Positions 36,601 to 46,830 of a stretch of DNA of 64,000 nucleotides are shown in pieces. The stretch is from Lytechinus variegatus. Taxonomy: Eukaryota; Echinodermata; Echinoidea; Temnopleuroida; Toxopneustidae. The notes under the pieces are model-generated. The model ran no database searches. It was not told where the DNA came from and saw nothing but the letters and a program-made list of their open reading frames with translations. The first letter of the stretch is position 1. The number at the start of each line of letters is the position of its first letter. The stretch covers positions 13,816,967 through 13,880,966 of the forward strand of contig NC_054748.1 in NCBI RefSeq assembly GCF_018143015.1, written 5' to 3'. The position numbers were made by a program, and so were the translations under genes.

Positions 36601-36760
36601 CGCGTTCGACCAGGGGTTCCGTGACGGCTGAAAACAGAATGTGCTGACTAACGGTGTTCATGACCATAGTCATGGCGAGCATGATCTTCGCTCCTGATGC
36701 GGCTGGGGCCAGTCCAAAGCATGCGAAGGCAGCACATAATAATCCAGTGACTTTCACCAT
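30390..36760 (-). CDS. UDP-glucuronosyltransferase, gene A (5 coding exons, complete)
   Basis: Coding exons (minus strand) are 36760-35885, 35040-34984, 33718-33553, 32168-31949 and 30675-30390. All splice sites are GT-AG and the frame is continuous over 1605 nt (534 aa). The enzyme moves a sugar, usually glucuronic acid, from UDP-sugar to small lipophilic acceptors at the ER membrane. A signal peptide (1-24) precedes the acceptor-binding half with H40 at the catalytic histidine position. The UDP-sugar signature spans WLPQ (359-362), HGGANG (377-382) and GDQ (400-402). A membrane anchor (about 495-515) and a short tail ending RPKAD, close to a dilysine ER-retrieval signal, finish it. The ATG at 36760 aligns with the starts of the other first exons; in-frame sequence just upstream has no ATG. 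Exons 2 and 3 are one exon in gene B. L151 stands where vertebrate enzymes have the dyad aspartate. Confidence 0.9.
31150..31427. mobile_element. MITE with CACTGTTA inverted ends (gene A intron 4)
   Basis: Ends CACTGTTAGAAAT and ...TTTTTAACAGTG. Internal words such as CTTACAG/CTGTAA are partly inverted. Target duplication uncertain (TG on both sides). Confidence 0.5.
31949..32168 (-). CDS. UGT gene A exon 4 (UDP-sugar signature)
   Basis: 220 nt coding for GHPKTKLM through LNNPK, with the HGG...N...E, HGVP and DQ residues of the family signature. Acceptor ACCACCAG, donor GTAAGT. The 220-nt length equals that of exon 4 in vertebrate UGT1. Confidence 0.93.
32364..32919. mobile_element. CCCCGGGG-ended MITE, GACGAGTGGATACC family (copy 1, gene A intron 3)
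   Basis: The left subterminal ACGAGTGGATACCATGCGCG is the complement of CGCGCATGGTATCCACTCGT at the right, next to G and C runs. Flanking AGCAGA on both sides (32358-32363, 32920-32925) is a 6-7 bp target duplication; extended to 8 bp it matches at 7 of 8, so hAT-like. The interior has several ACTTGTTAAGGG words. Confidence 0.8.
33553..33718 (-). CDS. UGT gene A exon 3
   Basis: 166 nt from GSVVSS to NDLL plus one base. Acceptor TTTTTTTCTCAG, donor GTGAAT. Together with exon 2 it equals the 223-nt exon 2 of gene B. Confidence 0.9.
33778..34325. repeat. GA-rich low-complexity tract (gene A intron 2)
   Basis: Purine-rich plus strand (GAGAGAGAGGGGGG, GGAGAGAAAT and similar), about 550 bp. The frame on the other strand is a composition artefact. 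Confidence 0.85.
34405..34475 (+). repeat. tRNA-like SINE head (gene A intron 2)
   Basis: TTGGCTCAGTGGAGAAGCG (A box) and GGTTCGATTC (B box) about 35 bp apart. No clear tail, so probably a truncated SINE. Confidence 0.5.
34621..34910 (+). repeat. tRNA-derived SINE, full length (gene A intron 2)
   Basis: The head GGTTTAGTGGTCCTGACAC (A box) and GGTTCGAATACC (B box) are followed by a body with AGCGCCTTGAGCACC and TATGCGCTACACAAATCC. It ends in a TTATTATTATTATT tail. The tail type is that of SINEs that borrow a LINE 3' end. Confidence 0.85.
34984..35040 (-). CDS. UGT gene A exon 2 (small)
   Basis: 57 nt, 19 residues (EMNDFVEG to VFTL). Acceptor TTTTATATAG, donor GTGAG, both in phase 0. The donor splits what is a single exon in gene B. 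Confidence 0.85.
35041..35884 (-). other. Gene A intron 1
   Basis: About 840 bp of AT-rich intron between exon 1 and exon 2. No repeat or gene recognised. Confidence 0.6.
35885..36760 (-). CDS. UGT gene A exon 1
   Basis: 876 nt, 292 residues from the ATG to PLPK, then donor GTATAT in phase 0. Encodes the signal peptide and acceptor-binding half. Confidence 0.92.
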
Positions 36761-37840
36761 CTCTCGTTTTTGCCGGTTTTTCAAAATGAATACTTGGGAT
36801 TTCTTTCAATGAAATTTATATGAATACGTATCCCGCAGAGCTCGATTGCACACTGGACATAGACCCACTGAAAGCGTGGATCTTTGCCCATTCACACATC
36901 TACTCATCGTGCAGGTTACGTAATATAATCGCATTCACACACTTCACGGGAGTAGCCTATTGACTGAAGGTTCGATCTCATATTTACAATTGGAATTAGA
37001 CTATAATGACCTTCGTTCGATCATTCTTTTTGGAACATTGGTGTATTTCATGCCCAAACAGTGATTTTCATTGAGAAATCCAGTCTCAACGAATTAGATA
37101 AATGGATATCGGTAGCTTACAATAATGAGAATTATAATTTGTTTCACGAAATGCTTGATCCCCTTGAGAACCCGCGTGTGTGTGGGTGTGTGTTTGAGTT
37201 TTTTAAAGACGTGTATCAATCAGATATGATTTTTTCTCTCTCTCTGCATGAGACAACCTTCAACGTTACCATCCCAAAGACGTGACCAGGGCTCGAACCT
37301 CTGCATCAGTTTGTAACTTACCCCCATTGAAAGGCCCAAGTAGCTTGGATTTCAGGCGCACATTTTTTTTCATCCATTTTATTACAATGATATTGATATA
37401 ATAAACTTATCAGTGCATATGGGATGGATATATTAAAGGGATTTGCTTTCTGTTTCATGTATATATTTCGAAGGTGTTGTTTCTTTTGTACTTTGAGGAG
37501 AGGGTGTGGTGCCTTCTTATTAATTTCATTTCCGAAATTATGTCTATGGTGCATTTCCCCCACCCACGTACATCATCTCTGACACACAGATAACGCACAT
37601 AGTCCATAGCACACACACGCACACACATCCACGCATATATACCGCACACTAGCGCACACACACACCAATGCAAACGCACCCTTACAAGCATACACCCATA
37701 TTTATGGACAGGTCTACTTCGATGTTATTTACTTTCGCCGATGAATGGACAAAAATAACCAGACACAATACGTAGGGATAACACACAATTTCCCCTGCTT
37801 GATATTGGACTATTGTGTACAATTTTTTTTGTTCGTTTGA
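36761..37840. other. Upstream region of UGT gene A
   Basis: Intergenic DNA between gene B's 3' side and gene A's start. A CA-rich run lies at 37600-37670 and two GTGTGTGTGGG words near 37175. The promoter must lie here, but I see no convincing TATA box. Confidence 0.45.
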
Positions 37841-37845
37841 TATTA

Positions 37846-38421
37846 AAGGGGAATGAAACCCTTGGAACAAGTGGGTTTGTGTGGAAAGAGATAAATCAAA
37901 TAAGATCAAAGAAAGTTCGATAAAAATTGGACAAATAATGAAAAAGTAATGAGCATATTGCGATCAATAATGCTATATAAGGAAATTCTTCCATTGGCAA
38001 TGCGACATAATACGTATTGTGTGATGTCACATGTTAACAACTTTCCCTTTAATGGACTATGAAATACCCCCCAAATGTCTCTTTTTGCTCTTTCTTATGG
38101 TGATACAAACTCTTTGTCCATAACATATTCTTTGAAAATCTGTATTACAAACCCCGATGTAGAAAGAAATTAATGATCTACTGATAGTTGTGATAAAAGA
38201 GGCATTTTAAGTGAAATAAGTACAAAAGCAATGGGAAAGTTGTTCACATGTGATATCACACATCTTTGTCGCATTGCCAATGGGAGGATCTACATTTCAA
38301 TAATGATCTAAACTTCAAATGCTCATATCTTTCTTATTATTCATTCGATTTCGTTGTTCTGTTTCTTTGATTTTTCTATTTTTGGCACAAGCTATCTTGT
38401 TTCAAATGTTTCATTTTCCTT
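37846..38421. mobile_element. Fold-back MITE (AAGGGGAATGAAAC ends)
   Basis: The left AAGGGGAATGAAACC is matched by the complement of AAGGAAAATGAAACA at the right. The arms also share TTGGCAATGCGACA and its complement TGTCGCATTGCCAA. The left flank is TTA; the right flank CAA has drifted. Confidence 0.65.
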
Positions 38422-38880
38422 CAAATACTGAGGCAAGCTATAAAACATGAAAAATAATGAAAAAGACGAAAACAAGGGGGGAAAGGGCGAACAGAGATGA
38501 AAACAAAGAGGAAGAAGAGAAGAATAGGAACAAAATGGTGGAATAAAAAGGAACGAAACCCAAAGAAGTGACAGAATTTAACAGAAAAAGAAGACTACAA
38601 AGATTAAGTGAATGGAAGAAGAGACTCTCACTGGCTTTATTCATATTCTCAGGGCCTAAAATGTATTCACTGCCTCAAGACCACTTCCTATTAACAGTTA
38701 GTTTCCTTCCTGGATGTGTTGTAGGCCAGCACAATGGAAGCGAATGGAGAACTAATTTCAACTCTAAATGTTATATTATGTCAAACTCTGACATGGATAC
38801 AAATTTAACCTTGTACATGTTGTATGAGCATGAAGAGAGGTATGTTTTTCATGTAAATCGACTACAACGCGATTGAACAA
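38422..38880. other. Intergenic, no gene seen
   Basis: A purine-rich stretch (38440-38600) and unique sequence. A 102-residue frame here has no family resemblance and I do not call it. Confidence 0.4.
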
Positions 38881-38882
38881 TA

Positions 38883-39039
38883 CCTCGGTCACATTTGCTC
38901 AAAGGAGGCCGTATGGCGAGTGGAAAACAGCCGTTTTTATCATTCTTATTCAAACCACCTGATATAGCTGGTTCAAAAAATGTGAAAACGGCTGTTTTCG
39001 ACTCGCCGTACGGCCTCCGTTGAGCAAATGTGACCGAGG
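38883..39039. mobile_element. Palindromic MITE with TA duplication
   Basis: 157 bp with about 55-bp arms (CCTCGGTCACATTTGCTC at the left, its complement at the right), flanked by TA on both sides (38881-38882, 39040-39041). Arms differ at few positions. Confidence 0.85.
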
Positions 39040-39396
39040 TATAAAATTAATCAACACAAGTGAAATTTAGATGTATATAAATGGATTAAAAGAGTCAAGA
39101 ATTTATTACATCACAATTACAGATAGACATAAAAATAATTATTTCTAATTGTATTTTCTTACGATGGAAGCAATACCACAAAAGTCAGGGAGGGGGTAAA
39201 CCTCCCATTTCATCCCCCTCCCCTACCAATGATGAAATGCAAAGTGACACTGTAAGGGTTCTACACCAATAATACACTTTTACGAATCAATAATGGTCTT
39301 CTTGATACACTGATAAAAACACAATTCCTCCCAGCCCATGGCTGTATTACGATTGAATGCACTTGGTCATAATTCACATAAAACATAATTATTATA

Positions 39397-39635
39397 CACT
39401 GTAAAAACTGTGGTGTTAAAACTGACACCAATTGGTGTTAATAGAGGACCACATCCTGAGGTGCTAAAACTACACCCTAGAGATTGAACATAACACCAAA
39501 GAGTGTAAATGTAACAACCAAAGGTGTTTTAATAACACCTATAGGTGTAAAACTAACACCACCAATTTAACACCGGTGTAAAATAACTGGTGTGGTCCTC
39601 TATGTACACCGGTTAACACCACAGTTTTTGCTGTG
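39397..39635. mobile_element. CACTGTAAAAACTGTGGTG MITE with internal ACACC repeats
   Basis: Inverted ends CACTGTAAAAACTGTGGTG and the complement of CACAGCAAAAACTGTGGTG, flanked by TA. Inside, about eight GGTGTNAAA/TAACACC words in both orientations give several possible hairpins. Confidence 0.8.
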
Positions 39636-39968
39636 TAAAATTAAGGATTAAGAAATAAAAAAGAGGACTTGAACAGTACTGTTCCGACTTAGTAGCTCTC
39701 AATTATCTCCCGGCGCTATAGATCCAGTGGAATGGCATTGGGACGTGTCCCCCGTAGTACCCACATGATAAACAATGCCATCTTCTATCATTCTAGCGCC
39801 CATTTTTTCAAAGTGAGGATGAAAAAGTTTCCCGGTATTTTATTAGTGAAGACCCTGATTTTATATCTTCTTTATTTCCCATTTCTATTTACTGCAAATC
39901 AATTACCCCTCCCAAACCCTTAAGATCATAATTCATAGTTCTATTATCAAAATATAATTATATTTAGA

Positions 39969-40254
39969 TTAATCAGATTTTGACTTTCTCGTCTCTGCAG
40001 GTTTCCGTCGACAAAGTCCGCAGCATTTACAAACCATCCACTTGACAGCCAAGAAAAACGATATGAAAACTAAAAGTAAAAATGCCATGACGTCGATGGA
40101 TTCTCGCTGGATGAAGTTGAGTTCTAGAGCTCGAGTTCTGAGATGGTCGCCACCGAATTTCAAGATGTGTTCGATGTAGTAGGCGACTTTCTCTCGGACA
40201 GGTACGATTTGATCTTTCATTATAGCGCCAGCCTTCTTTGCATTAACAGTGTAT
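39969..40254 (-). CDS. UGT gene B exon 4 (constant exon, anchor and tail)
   Basis: 286 nt to TAA. Acceptor TTCATTCACAG. Membrane span MAFLLLVFISFFLAVKWMV and a basic tail with dilysine end. Confidence 0.92.
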
Positions 40255-43200
40255 CTGTGAATGAGGTTGAAGAATGAATGGGGTTTGATGAGCGTTAAGA
40301 GGGCTGGTCAAAGTCTATATTTATTTAAATGTATGCTATATCGGAACCTACATAATTACTTATCTGTCGACACACAGGGTGGCATCGGGTTATTTGAGAG
40401 GGGGGGGGGTCTAAAAGTGACCTCATTTGGGTAACCATAAGTAATCATACAGTTATATTATACAAAATCTATATTGCACTCTTCTTTCTCTTTTCATTTT
40501 TGTTCACCTTTACACCTCTATTTTTCGTATTGAGAGAGAGAAAAAAAACATAGGGGCAATCGACCCCCACCCCCCGTGAGCGATGTCTTTTGCACACACT
40601 TGCTCGGCACTTGAAAAATGATCTGTCTCTTGCTAAACGAAACTCCATTTTTGTTTAAATTGGTAACAAAATAAACGATGCCGGAAGGGGTGCATTTTTA
40701 TTGTTTCCTATAATATTAATAATTTTCTTTTAGTTTTTCTTTTATTTCTAGTTGCAGGCATACATGCCTTTCTCCTTCTTCTTCATCTTCTTCTTCTTCA
40801 TCATCTTCTTCATCATCTTCTTCTTCATCATCATCTTCTTCTTCTACTTCTACTTCATTACACCTAGCGTACTCTGCAAAGTGAACATAGCTCATTTTAA
40901 CTCATAAAAGGCTTGTCTGGCATAGCAACACACTACATACGCAGACTAATGTTTGTTCTTACTTCGTCCGTACGACAGAAAGATGGAGAAATCTTTATCG
41001 ATTTAAATAGGTGTTTTATTTACATGCGCTTCGTGCTAGAAGGGGTCGATCATGAACCACTTACTTAGGATTGTTAAGCATCTCATTAACTGCCTCTCTA
41101 AAGCTTTCTTCGGTGAGTGTATTCTTATCGATAGGGAACCCCATTCCTTTTGCTTGTATCCTGACTGCATTACCCATCTGATCCCCAGCTAGAGGCATGA
41201 GCAGAACTGGAACACCATGAGAAACGATCTCATTGATACCGTTAGCTCCTCCATGATAGATCATCAACTTCGTCTTAGGGTGACCTGGTGGGTTCAATGG
41301 AAGGAATGGAAAATAATGGGAATAAATCAGAAATCATTTCCGAAGAGTGAAATCAGAATCGAGCCGTTCAATTTGATTAGTAGGGGAATTCAAGGCGGGG
41401 TAAGTTGAGCATAGGGGCAAGTTGAGCCACCACCCCCAGGCCAATAATGAATGAGTCAGACATTATGGTGGTGTCATGTTTTGATGACCCATTACATAAC
41501 CCTTGACCCCACCACATTGTTTTCAACTTTGAAACAATAAGTACTTTTTTAGAGGGAAAAATACCAATTTCAGCCAAAAAAGTAAAAAAGGGTGTAAAAT
41601 AGATAAGTGCTTTTTACCTACACACGTCTTTAAATATATTATAGAAATAATAACAATATTGTTAGTCCAGGTATAGATTCTCATTCTTGTCATGGTCTTT
41701 TACAAGACGGATGCATAAAAAATGTGTGGATGTCAAAATATTGCATTAAGGTCGGAATGGGGTAAGTTGTGCCAAACAACACGGGGCAAGTTGAGCCATG
41801 GTAATTCTTATGGTAATGTATAATAAAAAAAACAAAACTTAAAAAGCCATTGATATGCAGGCAGAAAGGAGCAAATTCACATGACAGTTCTTTTACTTAT
41901 AGAGGATGTTAGTATTTACGGCGAATTGGCAAGTGAAAAGACTTAAAATAAAAAATTACATGCTGGTTCTTCCCGCATAGATTTTGTACATAGTTTTTGT
42001 GGCTCAGCTTACCCCAGAGGGGGGGGGGGGGCACAACTTACCCCATATATGGGGCAAGTTGAGCCATTTGACATCGTTTTTTTCAAAGGTCACATTGACT
42101 TTAAATGTGGGGGTAGAAAGTTATATATAGGTGAAAATATTTCCCAAGACTCAAATTTAAAGGCAAGGTACTTATTTCTACAATATTATTGGTCATATCA
42201 ATTATAAAATGCAAAATGCAAAAAGTGTCACAACTTACCCCACCTTCCCCTACATTAAATTTCTTCATCAGGAAATATGTGCACTTTCAATTTTAATTGG
42301 AATGTCAAGTCCCCTCCAAACAACTAAGAAGGGAAACTAAACCTCGAAGATTGCCACAACTGTCAGTGCACTTCAATGCATTGAGGAAGCTGAAGATTGG
42401 CAAATAAATTTTGTATAGCGTTAATCCTACTTAATTCCAAGGTATGCTTTCCAATGTACAATTAGACGATATATTTAAATAAACTATGAAAGAGGGATGT
42501 TTAAAGACAATATATCTTACAGAATCTTGTATAAAAGGATATCAATGCCATCTCTATGCGTATTGTATCTGGCATGATATTCACAGGGATGCCGGAACTC
42601 CAGTTTTTAAAATAAAACTTAAACATCTGTATTTAAAAATAAATCACATTCATGATTTTATCAAATTTTGACAAGGGGATGCCTAACCATGCTACCGTGA
42701 CAAAGGGTCAACAGAAATTACATCGTACCAAGGAGGTCACTTTGAGGGAGCCAATCAGAAACGAGCGTGTTGTTTCCAAGGTTACGTGGGCGTGTCCCCT
42801 TCAATCTCCACAGCACCCTCTGCGGCAGCTCGCTGAAAACTTTGGCCAGTTTCTCGTTGAGTTCGTCGTTCATTAATGATGCTACAACAGATCCGAGAGT
42901 GAAGACTATTATCCCATGGTCACCGGATCCTTCGACAAAGTCATTCATTTCCTAGGGCGAAAATCAGATGATAGATAGTTAAATGTTTTTTAAAAATCAA
43001 AATTATCCATATATCACAGTTGACAAACGGCTTGCGCTCAAGAGGTGGCCGTTTGGGTTCCCTAACATTTGATCCGTACGTACAGGCGACAATTGCTCCG
43101 ACGGAAAATCTGTACGTACGTTGTTAAACCAAACATTAAAAGTAACAACCCAAAGTAAATAAATCTCAATTCTTATATTTACATTGTTCTGAACCAAAAA

Positions 43201-46200
43201 AATATATTACATTCCTATAACTGTATCCCTATTTCCTCTGAGACACTTTACAAGCTTTGCTTTTAATTGAACCCTGCTCATTTCCATTTATCATGTTTAT
43301 GCTCAATAGTATACTGTTTTTTGTTTTTATGAAGTAAGTATGCTCGTCTGTAAAAATGTACTTGATATGTATTACTTTTTATCACTTTGTATTATGTTTT
43401 GAATGGAAATGAAATAAAGAATTTAATTGAATTAAATTGAATTTGAATTAAGACCAGAGAAATATGTCATGACACTGTCCGGGTGACCTCGCGTCGCGTA
43501 CATGAGGATCACAGTGCAACCCTTTGTCCAAAGACCCCCCCCCCCCCCGCCCCCCTCCCGGTTTTGTCGAAATGTACGCGAACTGATGATCCCAACACAC
43601 CCTTTCGGCAAAACGGGGGGGGGGGATAGGGGCGGGGACTTTGGACGAAGGGATGGGTTCCCCTTAACGTGACGCGACCAGACGTCACCAACACCTTCGG
43701 TACAATCCTCAACAACTTAAATGTGTACTGCACAAGCATGCATTTTAATTAATTAATTTCCTAAGTACAAGGTCTAAATGTAAATACGTAAAGTAAATAA
43801 AACACTCTGAACTCTATAACATCGGTCTTACGATAACATTAAAAGTACAAATACGTCTTTGCATATTGCCAGGATCGAGAGAGATATTTAAAGGTCAAGT
43901 CCACCTCAGAAAAATGTTGATTTGAATCAATAGAGAAAAATCAGACAAGCACAATGCTGAAAGTTTCATCAAAATCGGATGTAAAATAAGAAAGTTATGA
44001 CATTTCAAAGTTTCGCTTATTTTCAACAAAATAGTTATACGAACGAGCCAGTTACATCCAATTGAGAGAGTCGATGATGTCACTCACTATTTCTTTTGTT
44101 TTTTATTGTTTGAATTATACAATATTTCAATTTTTACGAATTTGACAATAAGGACCTCCTTGCCTGAAGCACAAAATGTTAAAATAATGGAATTCCACGT
44201 GTTCAGGGAGGAATGAAACTTAATTTCACATGACAATGATGAGAAAATCATTTCATATTTAATACAATAAAATACAAAAGAAATAGTGAGTGAGCGAGTG
44301 ATGTCATCAGTTCCCTCATTTGCATACCGACCGAGATGTGCATATAACTGTTTTGTGAAATGAAGCGAAACTTTTAGATGTCATAACTTTCTTATTTTAC
44401 ATCCGATTTTGATGAAACTTTCAGTGTTATGCTTGTTGAATTTTTCTCCTTTTATTCAAATCAAGTTTTTGTTGGGGTGGACTTGTCCTTTAAAGCAGGA
44501 AGATAAGTAAGAGGATAAGGAAATAGATAAGGATCGAAGGGGATCAAAGTTTAATAAGTTAGATATAAAACATGAGTAAGATGATGAAGGAGAGCAGGTT
44601 GATCCTGGATGGGATATCCGAAGGTTAAAATACATTGATGAATCGTAAAAAGATAGTACATACGTAAAAGAAAAGGCAAGTTAATATCAGGTGAATAGTA
44701 TACAAATTATATAATTTATCAGCAGTAGCAAGATTTACGGAGGCGAGGTATCATTACGCTCAAGGTGTAGCCGAGGGTAATTTTGGGATTGTTTAAAATG
44801 TAACACGTAGGTTTATGGGTACTGGGGCCCGTTGCAGAAAGAGTTGCGTTTAAACGCAAGTTAAAAAATCAAACGCAAGTCCCAAATGCGCGCTGTTGAT
44901 TGGTTGAAATCAAGTTGCGCATGATTTTTAGAGTTGCGATTGATTGCCACTCTTTCTGCAACGGATACCCGAGCAAAATGATGTGTATTACGAAATGTGT
45001 ATCTTATATGATGTATATTATACATTTTGTAAGATGTGTAACATGTGTTGTATAGTAATCATGGATGTGGCCAATTGTAATTTGATAAACTATTCTCAAA
45101 ACCAATTAAGCACGAGTGATTAGTACCTGTCATTAGCGAATTTCCCTCTTAAGAGTCTTGGTAGTAATGAAAAGATTGAAATATGAATAACTTGAAAGAG
45201 GAAAATAAAATGAATTGAATGACTGGTCATATATAGGTCAATATTTCAGCCAATTATTTTGATGAGGATCTATACCACCAATTTCTGAATATTACACTAA
45301 CTGATCAGTATATACTGATTAATTCAACCATGGATCTACTGCTATTTGTAGGAGGTCCATGATCAAACAATGGGTCCTAAAGGTGTAGACCAATTGGATT
45401 AGGGTATTTTTATCCTGATGTATATGCATTATGCCTATATGCACCGAAATAGCAACACAGAAAACACATTGCATAAATTATTAATTATGTTAATTCCTTC
45501 TTCCATGACCGCCATAAGTTGCGGTGCAGTCTTTAGATTCGTTTCAAAAGGTGGAGAGGAGGAGGAGGAGGAAAAACAAGAAAGGAGGAAGGAATGAAAT
45601 TAAGAAAGAAAGGAAGGAAGAAACAAAGAAAGAAACAAAAAAGAAAGGAAGAAAGAAAGAAAGAAAAAAAAGGAAAAAGAACGAAAGAAATACAGAAAGG
45701 ACAATGAATGAAGAAGAAGAAAGGGTTAGAAGGAAGGAAAATATACAGAAAGAACAAAGAAAGATAGAAAAGAAAGGAAAAACAAAGAAAGAAATAAAGA
45801 AGGATCGAAGAAAAGGAGAAGAAGAAGAAGTAAGGATAAAGGTATAAAACGAAAGAAAGAACACTAAAAAAAGACGAAGAAAATAAAGCAAAATATATTC
45901 ATGAATTTCAAAGATGTTCCACTTGGAAACTTCTCCAAGTACCTTTGGTAATGGTTTGGGTGATTGGGTTGTGATTCCACCGATCGAGACAAAGTTTGGC
46001 GTGATTGGTTGAGTGAACTCAAAAGCCCAGTTACCCTGGGACAACCAAAGCTGAGCTTTGCCAAGAAGCTGATCAATCGACAGGTCAGGTCTGATGTTGT
46101 GGTCCTTCTGAATTTGATCCAGACCCCTCCGTGCCAGATACATAAAAAATGGTTCCGTTACATAACGCATTATAACATTGGCAATCCTCTGTGAAAATGT

Positions 46201-46830
46201 CATTTGGTCTGTGAACGTAGTCATACCACTGAACGGCACGTAAGATGACGGGGCGGGGATGCCGAAAATATCTTCATTGAAAAAAGGCGCCCTTCGAAGT
46301 GGAGTCATCACGACGAAAGGAACACCCAGGTATTCCGCAAGCAAGGAATCGCAACCGCAAGTCGGCATGGTGAGGATCAGGTCGAAATGTTCTTCCTTGA
46401 GCCGATCCAGTGTCTCCTGGTCCTTGAAGAGCTGGAAGCATCCCTCCGTGAACCATGGGAAGATCTTACGAACCCTGCCGATGATCTGGAAGACAGACTC
46501 CTGACTGAAACCAAGGGCAATTGACTGAAGCCCCGCAGCCATTTCCTCCATCTCCTCCTTCGTCTTAGAGTTCTTAAAGAAGATCTTCCCGGTCACCGCT
46601 TCCTCAGTGAGACCCTTGGTCACTTTATACTGAGGGGCCAGGAGAATAACTTCATGCCCGCGTTCAACCAGAGGTTCCGTGATAGCTGAAAACAGAATGT
46701 GCTGACTAACGCTGTTCATGACCATCGTCATAGCAAGCATGATCTTAGCTCCTGAAACAACGGAAGGAGACATGAGCCCGGAACAAAGTACAGCCACAAC
46801 GAATATACCAAATTTAGGAAGTTTCGCCAT
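39969..46830 (-). CDS. UDP-glucuronosyltransferase, gene B (4 coding exons, complete)
   Basis: Coding exons (minus strand) are 46830-45943, 42951-42729, 41284-41065 and 40254-39969; 1617 nt, 538 aa, all GT-AG and in frame. It has the same family and likely reaction as gene A. A signal peptide (1-27, ending VVSG) is followed by H44 at the catalytic position. M155 stands where the dyad aspartate is expected, with D161 six residues later. WLPQ, HGGANG and GDQ signatures, a membrane span and a tail ending KSKSD follow; the tail is a true K-x-K-x-x ER-retrieval signal. An open frame continues past the first donor into the purine-rich intron (to 45544), but that part is not protein-like. Exons 2-4 are the only constant set available to the upstream first exon at 49822, so they are probably shared. 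Confidence 0.9.
40768..40862. repeat. (TTC/ATC)n microsatellite (gene B intron 3)
   Basis: Trinucleotide-based run of CTTCTT, CATCAT and CTTCTACTTC words. Confidence 0.9.
41065..41284 (-). CDS. UGT gene B exon 3 (constant exon, UDP-sugar signature)
   Basis: 220 nt, GHPKTKLMIYHGGANG through LNNPK. Acceptor CCCACCAG, donor GTAAGT. About 90% identical to gene A exon 4 by eye, with scattered silent changes. Confidence 0.93.
41380..42253. mobile_element. GTAGGGGAA-ended element with GGGGTAAGTTGAGCC words (gene B intron 2)
   Basis: Inverted ends GTAGGGGAA and TTCCCCTAC with ATTA on both outer sides (41376-41379, 42254-42257). GGGGYAAGTTGWGCC occurs at least four times as direct copies and three times inverted. 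No coding capacity. Confidence 0.7.
42729..42951 (-). CDS. UGT gene B exon 2 (constant exon)
   Basis: 223 nt from EMNDFVEG to DLL plus one base. Acceptor CGCCCTAG, donor GTACGA. Unsplit, unlike gene A. Confidence 0.92.
43200..43448 (+). repeat. Possible LINE 3' end fragment (gene B intron 1)
   Basis: Sequence ending GAAATGAAATAAAGAATTTAATTGAATTAAATTGAATT has the shape of the 3' end of non-LTR retrotransposon copies: T-rich body, AATAAA and a simple AT tail. No coding part remains. Confidence 0.4.
43478..43695. mobile_element. Small fold-back element with C/G runs (gene B intron 1)
   Basis: CCCTTTGTCCAAAGACCCC at the left pairs with the complement of GGGGACTTTGGACGAAGGG at the right. GTGACCTCGCGTCGCGTA and TGACGCGACCAGACGTCACC lie outside them. 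Target duplication not clear. Confidence 0.55.
43891..44490. mobile_element. Fold-back MITE, AAGGTCAAGTCCACC family (copy 1, gene B intron 1)
   Basis: 600 bp with about 200-bp inverted arms containing TTTCATCAAAATCGGATG and AAGAAAGTTATGACATTTC-like words. TA on both sides (43889-43890, 44491-44492). A second copy in the opposite orientation is at 51274-51875. Confidence 0.85.
44491..45523 (-). other. Gene B intron 1, middle part
   Basis: AT-rich intron DNA holding one small fold-back element (44829-44964) and nothing else I can support. Confidence 0.5.
44829..44964. mobile_element. CCGTTGCAGAAAGAGTTGC fold-back MITE (copy 1)
   Basis: 136 bp with inverted ends CCGTTGCAGAAAGAGTTGC and an interior with AAATGCGCGCTGTTGATTGG. 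About 90% similar to the copy at 56125-56261. Confidence 0.8.
45545..45880. repeat. Polypurine (A/G) tract (gene B intron 1)
   Basis: Nearly pure A/G on the plus strand with GGAAGAAAGAAAG words, close to the exon 1 donor. Confidence 0.9.
45943..46830 (-). CDS. UGT gene B exon 1 (variable exon)
   Basis: 888 nt, 296 residues from ATG to PLPK, donor GTACTT in phase 0. Same length as the exon at 48935-49822. Confidence 0.92.

Noticed and set aside
36761-36784. Eight extra N-terminal residues before the gene A start (and similar stretches before 49822, 19495 and 56936)
   Set aside because: These stretches begin with TTG, not ATG. The next ATG sits in a good context and aligns with the paralogues.
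38568-38876. 102-codon frame upstream of a palindromic MITE
   Set aside because: No domain, biased start in purine-rich DNA, no splice or family support.
45544-45942. C-terminal extension of UGT gene B exon 1 beyond PLPK
   Set aside because: The extension lies past a good splice donor, reads through a polypurine intron tract, and would remove the UDP-sugar-binding half.
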